Assembly: GCF_018101125.2 (NCBI RefSeq)
Contig: NZ_JAELVF020000004.1
Location: 62,001-126,000, forward strand
Length of the DNA: 64,000 nt
Source: Streptomyces tardus
GTDB lineage: Bacteria > Actinomycetota > Actinomycetes > Streptomycetales > Streptomycetaceae
Direction: 5' to 3'
Shown one piece after another: positions 52,996 through 63,328 of the stretch; the stretch's first letter is position 1; the number at the start of each line of letters is the position of its first letter. A program made the position numbers and the translations under genes. The notes beneath the pieces were generated by a model, which was not told the origin of the DNA, ran no database searches, and was given only the letters and a program-made list of their open reading frames with translations.

Positions 52996-54843
52996 ATGTC
53001 TACGCATGCTGAGCAGACGAAGCGCATGCCGTGGTTCGTCGTGTTTCCGGACCACACCTCCGGCTCGGCCGCGCTCGCCCGGCTGACGCATCCGGCGCCG
53101 AACCGGATCGACCACCCCAGCGGTCGGCCCTGGATCGTCGGACAGTGGCTGCCCGAGGAACTGTCCGTCGGCACCGCCGGCTCGTCGAAAGTGGTGCTGC
53201 TCGGCCTGCACGGTGTGACCGGAGAACGACTGGAGCGGGTGGCGCACAACGCCGGCTGCCCGGGAGACCTGGACGCCTTCGCCGCCACCGTCGACGGAAG
53301 CTGGCACCTGCTGGCGTCGATCGACGGTACCTGCCGGGTGCAGGGCAGCATCACCAAACTCCGCCGCGTCTTCCACACCGTCGCCGGCCGGGACCGGCTC
53401 GCCGGCAACCGGGCCAACGTTCTCGCGGAGCTGATCGGGGACGAGCCCGACCCGGCCCGCCTCGCATTGCACCTGCTCGCGCCGACGATCCCGCACCCGC
53501 TCGGCGACCTGCCGGTGTGGCCACGGCTCGCGGAGCTCGCCGGTACGCACTACCTCAGCCTTCCGCCGACCGGCCGGGCCGAGGAGGTGCGGTGGTGGTC
53601 CCCGCCGGAACCCGTACTCCCCATGCGCCAGGGAGCGACCGGGCTGCGCACCGCCCTCCAGACGGCGATCGAGGTGCGCACCGTCCCGGGCGGCCTCGTC
53701 GCCGCAGAACTCGGCGGCGTCGACTCGACCGGGCTGTGCAGCCTGCTCTCCGCTGCCGGCCAGGACGTGCGCGCATGCACGATGGCCGGCCTGGACCCGT
53801 ACGACGACGACCTCGTCCACGCGCGGAGGACCGTGGCCGGTCTGGGCAATGTCACCCACGAGGTGTTGAGCGCGGAGAGCTTTCCGCTGTACCTCGACAA
53901 TCTGCCCGGCATCGTCGCCGACCCCGACGAGCCCGACCCCCTGGCCGCCGCGGGGAACAGCAGGCAGGGCGTGCTCCTGGCCTGGTCCGCGGCACAGGGG
54001 GCACGAAACCACTACGGCGGCTACGGCGGTGACGAGGTGCTCAGCGGAGGAAACTCCTGGCTGATGCACTACTACCGCACCAGCCCCGCCCTGGCCCTGC
54101 GCAACCTGCGGGCCTCCCGGGCGAACGGCCGGTGGAGCTGGAAGCAGACCACCGCGATGCTCCTGGACCGCACGCCGTACTCGGGCTGGCTGCGGCGACA
54201 GGCCCGAGCCCTGACCGAACCGGTCGTCAGCGACCGCACACCCGACCTGGGTTGGGGTTACTTCTCCGTCATGGCCGGGTGGGCCACCCCGGAGGCCGTC
54301 GACGCGGTGCGCGGGCTCGTCCTGCAGCACGCGGAGGGCGCCGAACCGCTCTCGCCCATCCACGGGATGCACGAAGACCTGTCCTACATGAAGGCGGGTT
54401 CGCGCTACACCGGGCAGCTGGCGAGGGCGGCCGACCGGCACGGGCTGACGCTGCACGCCCCCTACTACGACAACCGCGTGATCGAAGCAGCCCTGTCGAT
54501 CCGTCCGGAGGACCGGGTCTCGCGCTGGGCCTACAAGCCGATCATGGCCGAGGCGATGCGTGGCATCGTCCCGATGCCCGCGCTGCGCCGGGACACCAAG
54601 GGCGAGGGCTCGGCGGCCGAGGACAAGGGCATCGAAGCCCACCGCGCGGAGATCGTCGACTTCCTCGCCGAGTCACGGGTGGCCGAGCTCGGCCTGGTCG
54701 ACCAGGACCATCTGCTGCGCGAGTGCGCGCACCCCAGCGGCTCCCCGAACGAGCTGGGCCGCGACCTCTACCCGCTGATCGCCGCCGAAGTCTGGCTGCG
54801 CAGCGCCACATCCGCCAGGGCCCGGACCGCGCCCACACCCTGA
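52996..54843 (+). CDS. Lasso cyclase, asparagine-synthetase-like (C protein)
   Basis: 615 aa from ATG 52996, which has GGGAA 5 nt upstream; ATG 52984 is possible. N-terminal half resembles class B amidotransferases without the Cys1 glutaminase residue. The synthetase half has a PP-loop ELGGVDSTGLCSLLS, NHYGGYGGDEVLSGG and HAPYYDNRVIEAALS, typical of lasso C proteins. It adenylates the ring Asp side chain (D8 or D9) and closes the macrolactam around the tail. It is the gene after the precursor. Confidence 0.92.
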   Translation: MSTHAEQTKRMPWFVVFPDHTSGSAALARLTHPAPNRIDHPSGRPWIVGQWLPEELSVGTAGSSKVVLLGLHGVTGERLERVAHNAGCPGDLDAFAATVDGSWHLLASIDGTCRVQGSITKLRRVFHTVAGRDRLAGNRANVLAELIGDEPDPARLALHLLAPTIPHPLGDLPVWPRLAELAGTHYLSLPPTGRAEEVRWWSPPEPVLPMRQGATGLRTALQTAIEVRTVPGGLVAAELGGVDSTGLCSLLSAAGQDVRACTMAGLDPYDDDLVHARRTVAGLGNVTHEVLSAESFPLYLDNLPGIVADPDEPDPLAAAGNSRQGVLLAWSAAQGARNHYGGYGGDEVLSGGNSWLMHYYRTSPALALRNLRASRANGRWSWKQTTAMLLDRTPYSGWLRRQARALTEPVVSDRTPDLGWGYFSVMAGWATPEAVDAVRGLVLQHAEGAEPLSPIHGMHEDLSYMKAGSRYTGQLARAADRHGLTLHAPYYDNRVIEAALSIRPEDRVSRWAYKPIMAEAMRGIVPMPALRRDTKGEGSAAEDKGIEAHRAEIVDFLAESRVAELGLVDQDHLLRECAHPSGSPNELGRDLYPLIAAEVWLRSATSARARTAPTP

Positions 54844-54897
54844 CGTCCCCTCTCCTCCCACCGGACACCACCAGCGGATCGCCCAGGAGCCGACACC

Positions 54898-55323
54898 ATG
54901 ACCACACCGGAGACCATCCCGTACCGGCCGAACCGCGTCCCCTTCGTGCAGCGCTGGGGCATCCGTGCCACGGCACTCCTCGCCGGGCTGCTGGCACGCC
55001 GCTCGCCCCAGCAGATCCACAGGGTGCTCACCGTGGTGCGTCGGGGCGCCCGCCCGGCCACCCTCGAAGAGGTCACCCGGGTCCGTGCGGCCGTGGTGGC
55101 CGCCAGCCTGGGGTGCGCGGGCCGGGAGGCGTGCCTGCGCCGGTCGTTGACGGTGACGCTGTTCTGCCGCCTGCGGGGCACCTGGGCCACCTGGTGCGTC
55201 GGCCCGCGCACCGTCCCGCCGTTCGCCGCGCACGCCTGGGTCGAGGCCGAAGGCGTTCCGGTCGGCGAGAACGTGCCGGAGGGCTACTTCCAGAAGCTGA
55301 TCTCGGTCGGCCCGCCACGATGA
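54898..55323 (+). CDS. Lasso leader peptidase, transglutaminase-like (B2 protein)
   Basis: 141 aa with AGGAG 8 nt upstream. Papain/transglutaminase-like catalytic elements: GREACLRRSLTVTLFCRLRG (Cys) and PPFAAHAWVEAEGVPVGENV (His and acid). It cleaves the leader after B1 recognition. B1 and B2 are separate, and B2 is last in the cluster, 55 bp after the cyclase. Cluster order here is SARP-B1-D-A-C-B2. Confidence 0.92.
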   Translation: MTTPETIPYRPNRVPFVQRWGIRATALLAGLLARRSPQQIHRVLTVVRRGARPATLEEVTRVRAAVVAASLGCAGREACLRRSLTVTLFCRLRGTWATWCVGPRTVPPFAAHAWVEAEGVPVGENVPEGYFQKLISVGPPR

Positions 55324-56030
55324 GCCGAGATCGTCCGCGGCGGGCGGGTCGTGCCACCCGTCGCGAGACGCGGAGTCCGGTCCGTCGCCCGTGTGCGGCG
55401 GGCCGGGCGCGGTGAGAGGTGCCGCCCGACCGGCCGCAGCGTCTCTCTCGTCACCCGCCGTGAGGCGCAGCCGGTGCGCCGGGCCGCGTCCTCTGCGCAC
55501 ACGACCTCGACCGGCGCCGTGTGCGAGGTTGCGACGCGCCAACTCGCCGCCCCACGTTGGTGGTTGGTATGTCTGCCGAGGATGCCTGCGGCGGTCCGGG
55601 GTGCGGCGGCCCGGTGATGCGTTGCCCGGCTGACCCCGAACCCGGCTGGAGCGGGCCGGATAACGGCATGTGACGGGGCGTCTCCACCCGGGCGCTGCCC
55701 CGTGCCCGGGCGCAGCCGGCCGTCCGGATCTCGTCCGGCTGCCGTCCGGCGGTGGACTGCGCTGCGGCCGTGTTCGTACGTGTGCCCCGCCCGCATCTCG
55801 GCTTCGCGGTCGGCACCGGCGGCAAGGGGCGCCGCGGCCGACGGAAGGGCCGGGCCGTACCGGGCGGTGGGGCGTCCGGGACGGGCGTGCCGGAGGGTGA
55901 ACGTGCCTGGTCGCGTTGTCAGTCGGTGGGCCTAGAGTCTCTGCTACTCGCCGCGGTGTGCATCCGTCGGCGGGTCTCATCAGCGTGCCGCCGTCCGGCG
56001 GCGCAGCGGGGCACACGGGGAGCACAGCGC
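55324..56030. other. Intergenic region between the lasso cluster and the DUF4132 operon
   Basis: About 700 bp. Only Arg/Ala-rich chance ORFs are seen. It should hold the lasso cluster end and the promoter of the next operon. GGGGAG 8 nt before ATG 56031 is a good ribosome site. No strong terminator recognised. Confidence 0.4.
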
Positions 56031-56891
56031 ATGGGGTGGGTATCCGCGGGCGACTACGAAGTCGCCCTGGAGGCCGGCAGGTTGGTCTGCCGCAACGGGA
56101 AGGGTCGGCGGCTGAAATCCGTACCGGCCAAGCTGAAGGATGATCCGGCGGTCGTCGGGCTCCGGCAGCTGGGCGAGTGGTTGGAGCGGCACGAAGCCCG
56201 TTGCCTGACCGACGTCGAGCAGTGGATGGTGCGTTCGCTGCCCGTCCCGACCACCGTGCTCGCCCGGGTCTGGCCCGACCCGGCCTGGCGTGCGGCGCTG
56301 AGGGACATGGTCGTCACCGGCGCGGACGGCGGTGTGGCCGGGTTCCTGCGCGATGTGGACCCCGAGCGCGGTCTCGGCCTCGTCGACCTGGACGGCGACA
56401 CCGTCCGCATCACCCCCGACGTGGTGCGCGTCCCGCACCCCGTGCTCCTCGAAGACCTCGACGAGCTGCGGGAGTTCGCGGTCGAGCTGGAGATGAACCA
56501 GCGGGTGGAGCAGCTGTTCCGCGAGGTGTGGCACCGTCCGCCCGGCCCGGCACCGGAGACCGTCTCGGTGGACACCTACGCGGGCGGGGTCTTCAAGGAG
56601 CTGCGGTTCCTGCACAGCCGCACCACCCAGCTCGGCTACCGCTCGCGCGGCGGGTACGCCGTCTGCCCGGTCGTGGAGGACGGCGTCACCGTCGAGGCCC
56701 GCATCTGGATCGGCGAGCACGACGGATACGACTCGTACGGCACCGAGACGGGCCCGCTGGGCTGGACCGACACCTCGGGGCGCACGCTGACGGCGGCCGA
56801 GATCGGCCCCGTCGCGTGGTCGGACGGCATGCGGATGGCGGCGGCGCTCTACGCGGGCCGTGATGTGGAAGACGAGGAGCAGGCGGCATGA
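56031..56891 (+). CDS. DUF4132-like domain protein
   Basis: 286 aa. The C-terminal part (EFAVELEMNQRVEQLFREVWHRP, YAGGVFKELRFLHSRTTQLGYRSRGGYAVCPVV, EARIWIGEHDGYD) has the layout of the DUF4132 C-terminal domain: a helix with EQLFRE, then a beta-rich end. The N-terminal part (VSAGDYEVALEAGRLVCRNGKGRRLKSVPAKL) is the lysine/arginine-rich lead also seen in WGR/DUF4132 proteins. Stop overlaps the next start (ATGA). Function unknown. It belongs to the MoxR-associated operon. Confidence 0.7.
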   Translation: MGWVSAGDYEVALEAGRLVCRNGKGRRLKSVPAKLKDDPAVVGLRQLGEWLERHEARCLTDVEQWMVRSLPVPTTVLARVWPDPAWRAALRDMVVTGADGGVAGFLRDVDPERGLGLVDLDGDTVRITPDVVRVPHPVLLEDLDELREFAVELEMNQRVEQLFREVWHRPPGPAPETVSVDTYAGGVFKELRFLHSRTTQLGYRSRGGYAVCPVVEDGVTVEARIWIGEHDGYDSYGTETGPLGWTDTSGRTLTAAEIGPVAWSDGMRMAAALYAGRDVEDEEQAA

Positions 56892-59800
56892 GCACCACCA
56901 CGACACACACACCCGCGGACGCGGACACCCGCCCGGGCACGGCCGCGATCCCCGGCCAGTCCACCGGCCGTACCGGCGGTGAGACCGGGGCCCGCGTCGC
57001 AGCCCTGCTGGATGCGGACGCCGTCCTCCCCGCCGGCACCACCGGCCGGGACGACGCCGACACACTGACCGCCCGCACCTACACGCACCCCGCCCTCGGC
57101 GACCGCCCCGTCGTCCGCCTGGTGCCCGGCACCCTCGGCGAGGCCGAGGACCTGGCGCTGGAGTTCCTCGGGCTGTCGCGGACCGAGGAAGCCCCCGTCG
57201 TGGGCCAGGTCCGCCGCGTGACGCTGGGCTTCCCCGCCTGGGCCCTGGTCAACGACCCGGCCAACGGCCACCACGCCCTGGCGCTGGTCAAGGACATCGA
57301 GCGGCTCGGCCGCCAGGCCAGGAGCCGTGCCGGCGCCGCCAAGGAGGGCTTCGACGAGCTCGGCACCCGGCTGGGCCGCGCCGTGCCGCACTTCCTGCCC
57401 ACCTACTACGAGCAGGTCGCCCGCCTCTTCCTCCAGGCGGAGAACACCACCTACGCGGCCACGTTCTTCGGCAAGGCCCGCGAGGCGGAGCGCGTGCACG
57501 GACTCGTCGTGGACGAGGACCGACAGCGGGCCGTCTTCCTGGAGTTCGCCTTCGCCGGTGCGCTGACCGTCAAGGCCCTGCGCCAGTATGTGCGGGACCT
57601 CGCCGACCGGCTCTCCCCGGCGGAAGCCTGGGCGCAGTTCCGCAGGTTGCTGGTCGAGCGCTGCTCCGCCGGTGTGCCGCCCTACGCGGCGCTGCCGCAG
57701 GACGTGCGCGTCCTGCTCAAGGCCACCGGGCTGGACCGCGGCGCGGCCGAACGCGAGCTGGTCGCGGACCTGATCGGCTCGCCGGGAGTGGTACGCGCCC
57801 CCGCGTCGTTCTGGACGGCCTACCGCTCCGCCGTCGTCGCACTCGGCCGGCAGGACCCGGCCGTGCGCGCCCGGCTCACCGGCTTCTTCCCGGAGACCTT
57901 CACCGAGAAGAGCGACCGGTCCGCGGACGGCGAGCACGGCTGGCTCACCCTGCTGGCCGAGGCCGGCGCCGAGGACCTGCTCACCGAACTCCCGGCCGCC
58001 GCCGGCGAGTCGGGCACGGCGCAGGAGGTGCCTTCCGTCTCGTCGGCGGACTGGCTCGCCCGCTGGGAGGCGTACCGCCGGCGCGACCGGTCCTGCTCGG
58101 GCCGCAGCCCGCAGACCCTCGCGCTCCTCGACCGCATGGCGGACCGCCTGCGCGCCGACGGGCGGCCCGTCCAGCTCTTTCACGGCCGCTGGCACTGCAC
58201 GGCCGATCTCGACGTCCTCGACCACTGCCTGGCCGAGGGGATACCCGTTGCTCAGCCGGAGAAGCAGGACCAGGGCCACAGGCGGCCACCGGGCTTCGCC
58301 CTCGACCGCTGGCTCACCGACACCGCGCCCGGCGCGCGCGATCTCGTCGCCGTCGCTCAGAGCCCGGAGTTCCGTGCCCGGCTCAGCCACTCCGTCGGCG
58401 AGATCGGTGGCAGCGGACGCAACCGCAGAGCGGCCGAATCGGTCCTCGACGCCCTGGCCGCGCACCCGGTGCTCTCCGGTGTGCTGCGCGACTGGCTGAC
58501 CGCCCGCGCCGAGGAGTACACCGCCGCCCGCGGAATCCCCGGGCTGCGGTCCGCGCTCGACAGGCTGGCCGGTTTCGGGCCGGTGGCCGAGAAGGTCGCG
58601 CCGGAGGCGGTGCGCCTCGTCGAGGCACACTCGGTGGTGCCCGTGCTCGCCGACAGCCTGCGCGCCGGTGTCCTGGACGAGCTGGGCTGGCCCGCGCTGG
58701 ACGAGGCGTATGCGGAGCTGGCCGCGGAGGCGGCGGCCGTGCCGCGGGCTCGCAACCACCGCGCGTCCGAGGTCGCGGTCACCGGCGCCTGGCCCGCCCT
58801 GATCCTGAGCACCCGCGAGCGTGCCGTCGTCGTCGGCCCCGAGGGCGTTCTGCTCCGGCACACCCTGCGGCTGCCCGCAGGCGTCGATCAGTGGCGATCG
58901 CTCGGATTCCGGTACGTCGACGGCGAGTTGCTCGTCGTCTGGTGGGAGGACGGCAAGCAGCACGGCTACTGGTCGAACCGACCCACCGAGGTGTTCGTTC
59001 CCGGCGGTGAGCAGATCGCGGGCTGGGGCGGTGGCGGCGTATCCGAGAACGTCTGCCTGCCGCTGCCCGGAGGTGGCCGCGCCACCGGCGGCAAGGCGCT
59101 GCACGCGGGCGACACCGACCTCCCGCCGCGCCGCGCCGTCCTCTCCGACGGCACCGGCCACTGGCGTGCGGGGCACCAGGGCACGCAGCACGCGTGGCTG
59201 GAGTACGACCCGGCCACCGGCGCCCACGGCCGCGCCTCGCTGCCGCCCTTCCTGCGCTCCGGCGTACGGGACGGCACCCGGCTGCTCGCCGAGCACTGCC
59301 AGGTTCTGCCGCTCCAACCCGGCCTGGAGGCCACCCCGTTCGGCACGGACGGCGCCGTCCTCGGCCGCTGGGTCCGCCGTACGGCCGCCGATCCCGGCGG
59401 TACCGCGCCCGCGGACGGCCACCGTGCCGTCGCGGGCAGCCCCGACGGCACGACCGTGACCCTGCCGGGCCCGCTGGGCGCCGACGGCTCTGCGGTGCCG
59501 CTCGGAGCTCTCGCCCTGCCCGGCGGATCCCGTCCCGTCCTGGTCCGGCGACACGGAGCCGTGGAGGCACACCCGGCGGACACCGACGGCACCGGCGGCA
59601 GCCTGTGGTCCGTCACCCCCGACAACTCCGGTGCCGGCCGCATCGCGGCGGGCACCCCGTATGTGCCGCCCGTCGTCTACTGGCACGCCCTGCGTCCGCG
59701 GGACGAGGCGGGCTCCGCCGCGCTGCGGACTCTGACCCAGGACCGGGCGGAGCAGCTGCTCGACGAGGTCGCCGCCGCCATCGCCAAGCATCTGGAGGCG

Positions 59801-62107
59801 TTCCGAAGCGTCGAGAAGTACACCGGGCCCTCCTCGCGGGAGATGAGCGAGGAGGCCGTCGCGCTGGTCCTGCCCGAGGTGACCGATGCGCGGCTGCGCG
59901 CCGGAGTCAGCGCCACGGTCGACGTCGCGGTGCGGCACGCCGTCGCGGTCGCCCGGTTCCTGAGTCCGCCCGAGCCCGCGCAGTCGGAGCGGCCCACGAG
60001 GACCGCGCGCACCGAGGGCATGTTCTTCGATTGCGCGCCCGAGCACGGTGACGACCGGACCCTGCGGCAGGCCACCGCCTGGGGCTCCGAGCGCATCCGC
60101 GGCTCCTGGTGGCGGGGCGGCCGGGAGTGGACCGCAATCCGGGCGATCCTCGCCGTCAACCATGTGCTCGGCGGTGCGCCCGCGTTCGGCCCGCCGGTGC
60201 CGCCGAAGGCGCCGTTCACCCCGGTCGACGGCTGGCAGCGGGACGAGTACACGGTGCCCGGGGACAGCGCGCGCTGGACCTCCCTCCTCGACAAGCTCCC
60301 CGAGCTCGCCTACCGGGCCGCGTCGCCGGCCGTCACCGTCGAGCAGCGCGAGGGGCTCCTCGTCCTGCTCGACGCCCTCGCCGCGGGTCCGCTCGCCGAT
60401 CCGGCCGGCACTCTGCGGCGGGTGCATCTCGTCGAGCCGTACGCAGGCACGCCCGGGCAGCGCGACCACCAGCCGGTTCCCCGGCTCGGCCAGGTGCTGC
60501 GCAAGGGCCCCCGCACCGTGGTGCTCCTCGACGACTGCCACCGATACGGCGACGAGGCGGCTCGCTGGCTTGCCCTGGACCACGACCCGACCGGAGCCTT
60601 CGGGGCCGTGCCGGGCTTCACCCTGGAGAGGGAACGTGTGCACCGGCACGGCATCGCCGCCGACCGGCTCACCCGACTCACCGCGCTGGTGCGGAGGGAG
60701 GGTCCCGCGCCCTGGCGCCCGGAGGCGGCCGAGGCGTTCCACACGGCCACCGGCATCGGGCCGCTCCAGGCCGTCGCCCTGCTGTCGGCCGCCACCGAGG
60801 AGCCGGAGGCCGAGGCGCTCGCCCTGCTCGGCGCCAAGACCCGCGCCTTCGAGGCGGCCCAGGCCAGGCTGCAGGCCCTGCCGCGCGACGACAGGCACGC
60901 GCTGGTCCGCGCGCTGCTGCCGGCGGACCCGGCCGCCCTCTGGTCCACCGGACCGGACGTCCCGGCCGCCACCGAGGTCTGGCGCCGGCGCCTGGGCTCC
61001 CTCGTCCGCGTCCCCGAAGAGCTGGACCTCGATCTGTCGGGGGCCACGCTCGACGCGATCGACCTGGTGCTCAACGCGGGCTCCCGCGGCTGGCTCGCCC
61101 ACGGGACCGCCGCCTCCGACGGGAGGGGGCGGACCGGTCTGCTGCGGGCCGGTGCCCGCGGCGCGATCGACGGCGCCCTGGCCGGGCTGCGCGTCCTCGC
61201 CTACGACCTGCCGTACCGGCATCCGCTGCGGTCCCATCTGCCCACCGGGCTCGCGGCCCTGCGCGCCCGCCTCGCCGACCCCGAGCTGCTGCTCGACCTC
61301 GGCCTGGCCTGGACGGAGGAGGGCGGGCCGATCGGTGCCCCCATCCGTGCCGCCTTCGGGCTCCCCGAGTCCGAGGGTGCCGACGCCGTCGGGCTGGTAC
61401 GAGCCGGCGAGGCGCTGTTGCTGACGCCCGACCGCCGCAGGGGCTACGAGCGGCTGCTCGTCCGTCCGGCCGGTCTGACGGGCTCCGAGGACCCGGTCCT
61501 CGGCCTCGTCGAGGGCATGATCGACTCCCATGCCGGCCTCGACCTGCGCGCGCTGCGCGCCCTGCTCGACGGGGAGAGCGACGCCCTGGTCGCGGCCGGT
61601 CTGCCCGCCGGCGGCACCGGTGACCCGGGCTCCGGGCCGGTTGTGCACCACCCGGCGCAGGACCCGTCCCGCACCGTGCCCGAGCTGGTGGCGGAGGCCG
61701 CCGGGGAGCTCGGCCTGAGCGCGGACGCCGCCACTCTGTACCTGATGCTGCTCGCCCTGCCCGACCCCACGGACCGCAACTGCGTCCGCTGGACCCAGTG
61801 GAAGCCCGCGCGGATCAAGAAGGCCCGCGCCGAGCTCGCCGCCGGCAGCCTGGTCACCGAGGCCAAGCGGGCCCGGGCGGGGCGCTCCCTCTTCCTGCCC
61901 TGCGGCTGGCGGGAGCGCCGGTCGCCCGCGCTGCCGCTGGAGACCTGGAAGGAAGGCCTCTACCCGGTGGTCGGCGACATCCGCACCGTGCCCGACCTGC
62001 CCGTGGCCGCGCTGTTCGCGGCGGCCTGGGCACGGGTCCGCGACGGTGACGCCCCCGCCTTCGAAGAACTGGACACCCGCGCACCCCGGAAGGGCCGCCG
62101 CCGATGA
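56888..62107 (+). CDS. Very large MoxR-operon protein (1739 aa), unknown function
   Basis: No catalytic motif recognised. Residues about 60-330 contain helical repeats (VPHFLPTYYEQVARLFLQAENTTYAATFFGKAREAERVHGL). The centre (about 600-930) has beta-rich, His/Trp-containing segments (ILSTRERAVVVGPEGVLLRHTLRLPAG, YWSNRPTEVFVPGGEQIAGWG) that look like propeller blades. The C-terminal third is again helical. Such proteins are typical neighbours of DUF4132, MoxR and DUF5682 genes in Streptomyces, where they are often labelled DNA-binding without evidence. Overlaps both neighbours by 4 bp. Confidence 0.75.
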   Translation: MSTTTTHTPADADTRPGTAAIPGQSTGRTGGETGARVAALLDADAVLPAGTTGRDDADTLTARTYTHPALGDRPVVRLVPGTLGEAEDLALEFLGLSRTEEAPVVGQVRRVTLGFPAWALVNDPANGHHALALVKDIERLGRQARSRAGAAKEGFDELGTRLGRAVPHFLPTYYEQVARLFLQAENTTYAATFFGKAREAERVHGLVVDEDRQRAVFLEFAFAGALTVKALRQYVRDLADRLSPAEAWAQFRRLLVERCSAGVPPYAALPQDVRVLLKATGLDRGAAERELVADLIGSPGVVRAPASFWTAYRSAVVALGRQDPAVRARLTGFFPETFTEKSDRSADGEHGWLTLLAEAGAEDLLTELPAAAGESGTAQEVPSVSSADWLARWEAYRRRDRSCSGRSPQTLALLDRMADRLRADGRPVQLFHGRWHCTADLDVLDHCLAEGIPVAQPEKQDQGHRRPPGFALDRWLTDTAPGARDLVAVAQSPEFRARLSHSVGEIGGSGRNRRAAESVLDALAAHPVLSGVLRDWLTARAEEYTAARGIPGLRSALDRLAGFGPVAEKVAPEAVRLVEAHSVVPVLADSLRAGVLDELGWPALDEAYAELAAEAAAVPRARNHRASEVAVTGAWPALILSTRERAVVVGPEGVLLRHTLRLPAGVDQWRSLGFRYVDGELLVVWWEDGKQHGYWSNRPTEVFVPGGEQIAGWGGGGVSENVCLPLPGGGRATGGKALHAGDTDLPPRRAVLSDGTGHWRAGHQGTQHAWLEYDPATGAHGRASLPPFLRSGVRDGTRLLAEHCQVLPLQPGLEATPFGTDGAVLGRWVRRTAADPGGTAPADGHRAVAGSPDGTTVTLPGPLGADGSAVPLGALALPGGSRPVLVRRHGAVEAHPADTDGTGGSLWSVTPDNSGAGRIAAGTPYVPPVVYWHALRPRDEAGSAALRTLTQDRAEQLLDEVAAAIAKHLEAFRSVEKYTGPSSREMSEEAVALVLPEVTDARLRAGVSATVDVAVRHAVAVARFLSPPEPAQSERPTRTARTEGMFFDCAPEHGDDRTLRQATAWGSERIRGSWWRGGREWTAIRAILAVNHVLGGAPAFGPPVPPKAPFTPVDGWQRDEYTVPGDSARWTSLLDKLPELAYRAASPAVTVEQREGLLVLLDALAAGPLADPAGTLRRVHLVEPYAGTPGQRDHQPVPRLGQVLRKGPRTVVLLDDCHRYGDEAARWLALDHDPTGAFGAVPGFTLERERVHRHGIAADRLTRLTALVRREGPAPWRPEAAEAFHTATGIGPLQAVALLSAATEEPEAEALALLGAKTRAFEAAQARLQALPRDDRHALVRALLPADPAALWSTGPDVPAATEVWRRRLGSLVRVPEELDLDLSGATLDAIDLVLNAGSRGWLAHGTAASDGRGRTGLLRAGARGAIDGALAGLRVLAYDLPYRHPLRSHLPTGLAALRARLADPELLLDLGLAWTEEGGPIGAPIRAAFGLPESEGADAVGLVRAGEALLLTPDRRRGYERLLVRPAGLTGSEDPVLGLVEGMIDSHAGLDLRALRALLDGESDALVAAGLPAGGTGDPGSGPVVHHPAQDPSRTVPELVAEAAGELGLSADAATLYLMLLALPDPTDRNCVRWTQWKPARIKKARAELAAGSLVTEAKRARAGRSLFLPCGWRERRSPALPLETWKEGLYPVVGDIRTVPDLPVAALFAAAWARVRDGDAPAFEELDTRAPRKGRRR

Positions 62108-63324
62108 CGACCACCAGCCCCGACCCCACCACCGGCCAGGGCGCCGCTGCCCGGGAACGGGCGGCGACGTCCGGCGACCGGCACCGGCAGGTCACCCCGC
62201 CCGAGGACCGGTACGCCACCGAGCTGGCCTTCCTCGCCGCGCACGACACCGGCCCCCGTCCACCCGGCTGGCGACTCACCCCGCGTGCCGTCGTCGTGTT
62301 CGTGACGGGCAGTGCGGGGGAGGCGCTGAGCCTGCCCAAGGGCGCCGTGCCGGATGCCGGGCTGCCGAGCCGCCTGGTGATCGAGCAGAAGTTCGTCGGT
62401 GAACGCGCCCTGGTCGAACGCTGTGTGGTCACCCTCGCCGGCGAGCGCGGGCTCCTCCTCGTGGGCGAGCCCGGCACCGCCAAGTCGATGCTCTCCGAGC
62501 TGCTGTCGGCGGCGGTCTGCGGCACCAGCGCGCTCACCGTGCAGGGCACCGCGGGCACCACCGAGGACCAGCTCAAGTACGGCTGGAACTACGCGCTCCT
62601 GCTCGCCCAGGGCCCCACCGAGGAGGCGCTGGTTCCCTCGCCGGTGCTCACGGCCATGACCCGAGGGGCGGTCGCCCGCGTCGAGGAGGTGACCCGCTGC
62701 CTGCCCGAGGTGCAGGACGCCCTGGTCTCGCTGCTGTCCGAACGCCGTATCGCTGTCCCCGAACTGGCGGGCAGCGAGAGCGCGTTGGCACACGCGGCAC
62801 CCGGTTTCACCCTCATCGCCACTGCCAACCTGCGGGACAAGGGCGTCTCGGAGATGTCCGCCGCGCTGAAGCGGCGCTTCAACTTCGAGACGGTAGGCCC
62901 CATCGGGGACGTGGACGCGGAGGCCGCACTCGTACGCCGCCAGTCCCGGGCCGCGGTGGAGCGCGCGGGCGCGGCCTACGAGGTCGACGACGCCGTGCTG
63001 GAGGCGCTGGTCACCGCCTTCCGGGACCTGCGCGAGGGGCGTTCCGCCGAGGGCTGGGAGGTCGAACGGCCCTCCACGGTGATGAGTACGGCGGAGGCGG
63101 TCTCCGTCGCGGGCTCCCTCGGCCTGGCCGCCGCGTACTTCCCCGGCGACCGGGACGTGCTCTCCCTGCTGCCCGGCCATCTGCTCGGCGTCGTGCGCAA
63201 GGACGACCCGGCCGATGCGGCGCGGCTGCTCGGGTACTGGGACGGAGCGGTGCGCAGACGCGCGGAGCAGGGCTCGTCGACCTGGCGCGCCCTGTGGGAC
63301 CTGCGCGCGGTGCTGGAGAACTGA
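62104..63324 (+). CDS. MoxR-family AAA+ ATPase
   Basis: 406 aa. Walker A LLLVGEPGTAKSMLSELLS (about residue 118-136), Walker B-like VARVEEVTRCLPEVQDALVSLLSERR, sensor 1 FTLIATANLRDKGVSEMSAALKRRF with arginine finger. These are MoxR hallmarks (the GEPGTAKS P-loop is typical of the family). MoxR proteins act as chaperones for VWA-domain partners. DUF5682 follows, and a VWA gene would be expected just beyond the window. Its start overlaps the upstream stop (ATGA). Confidence 0.92.
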   Translation: MTTTSPDPTTGQGAAARERAATSGDRHRQVTPPEDRYATELAFLAAHDTGPRPPGWRLTPRAVVVFVTGSAGEALSLPKGAVPDAGLPSRLVIEQKFVGERALVERCVVTLAGERGLLLVGEPGTAKSMLSELLSAAVCGTSALTVQGTAGTTEDQLKYGWNYALLLAQGPTEEALVPSPVLTAMTRGAVARVEEVTRCLPEVQDALVSLLSERRIAVPELAGSESALAHAAPGFTLIATANLRDKGVSEMSAALKRRFNFETVGPIGDVDAEAALVRRQSRAAVERAGAAYEVDDAVLEALVTAFRDLREGRSAEGWEVERPSTVMSTAEAVSVAGSLGLAAAYFPGDRDVLSLLPGHLLGVVRKDDPADAARLLGYWDGAVRRRAEQGSSTWRALWDLRAVLEN

Positions 63325-63328
63325 GCCG

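Noticed and set aside
56849..61651. A 1600-codon minus-strand ORF antisense to the 1739-aa gene
   Set aside because: Low-complexity composition and no motif; a shadow of the plus-strand gene, which has overlapping start and stop codons with both neighbours.
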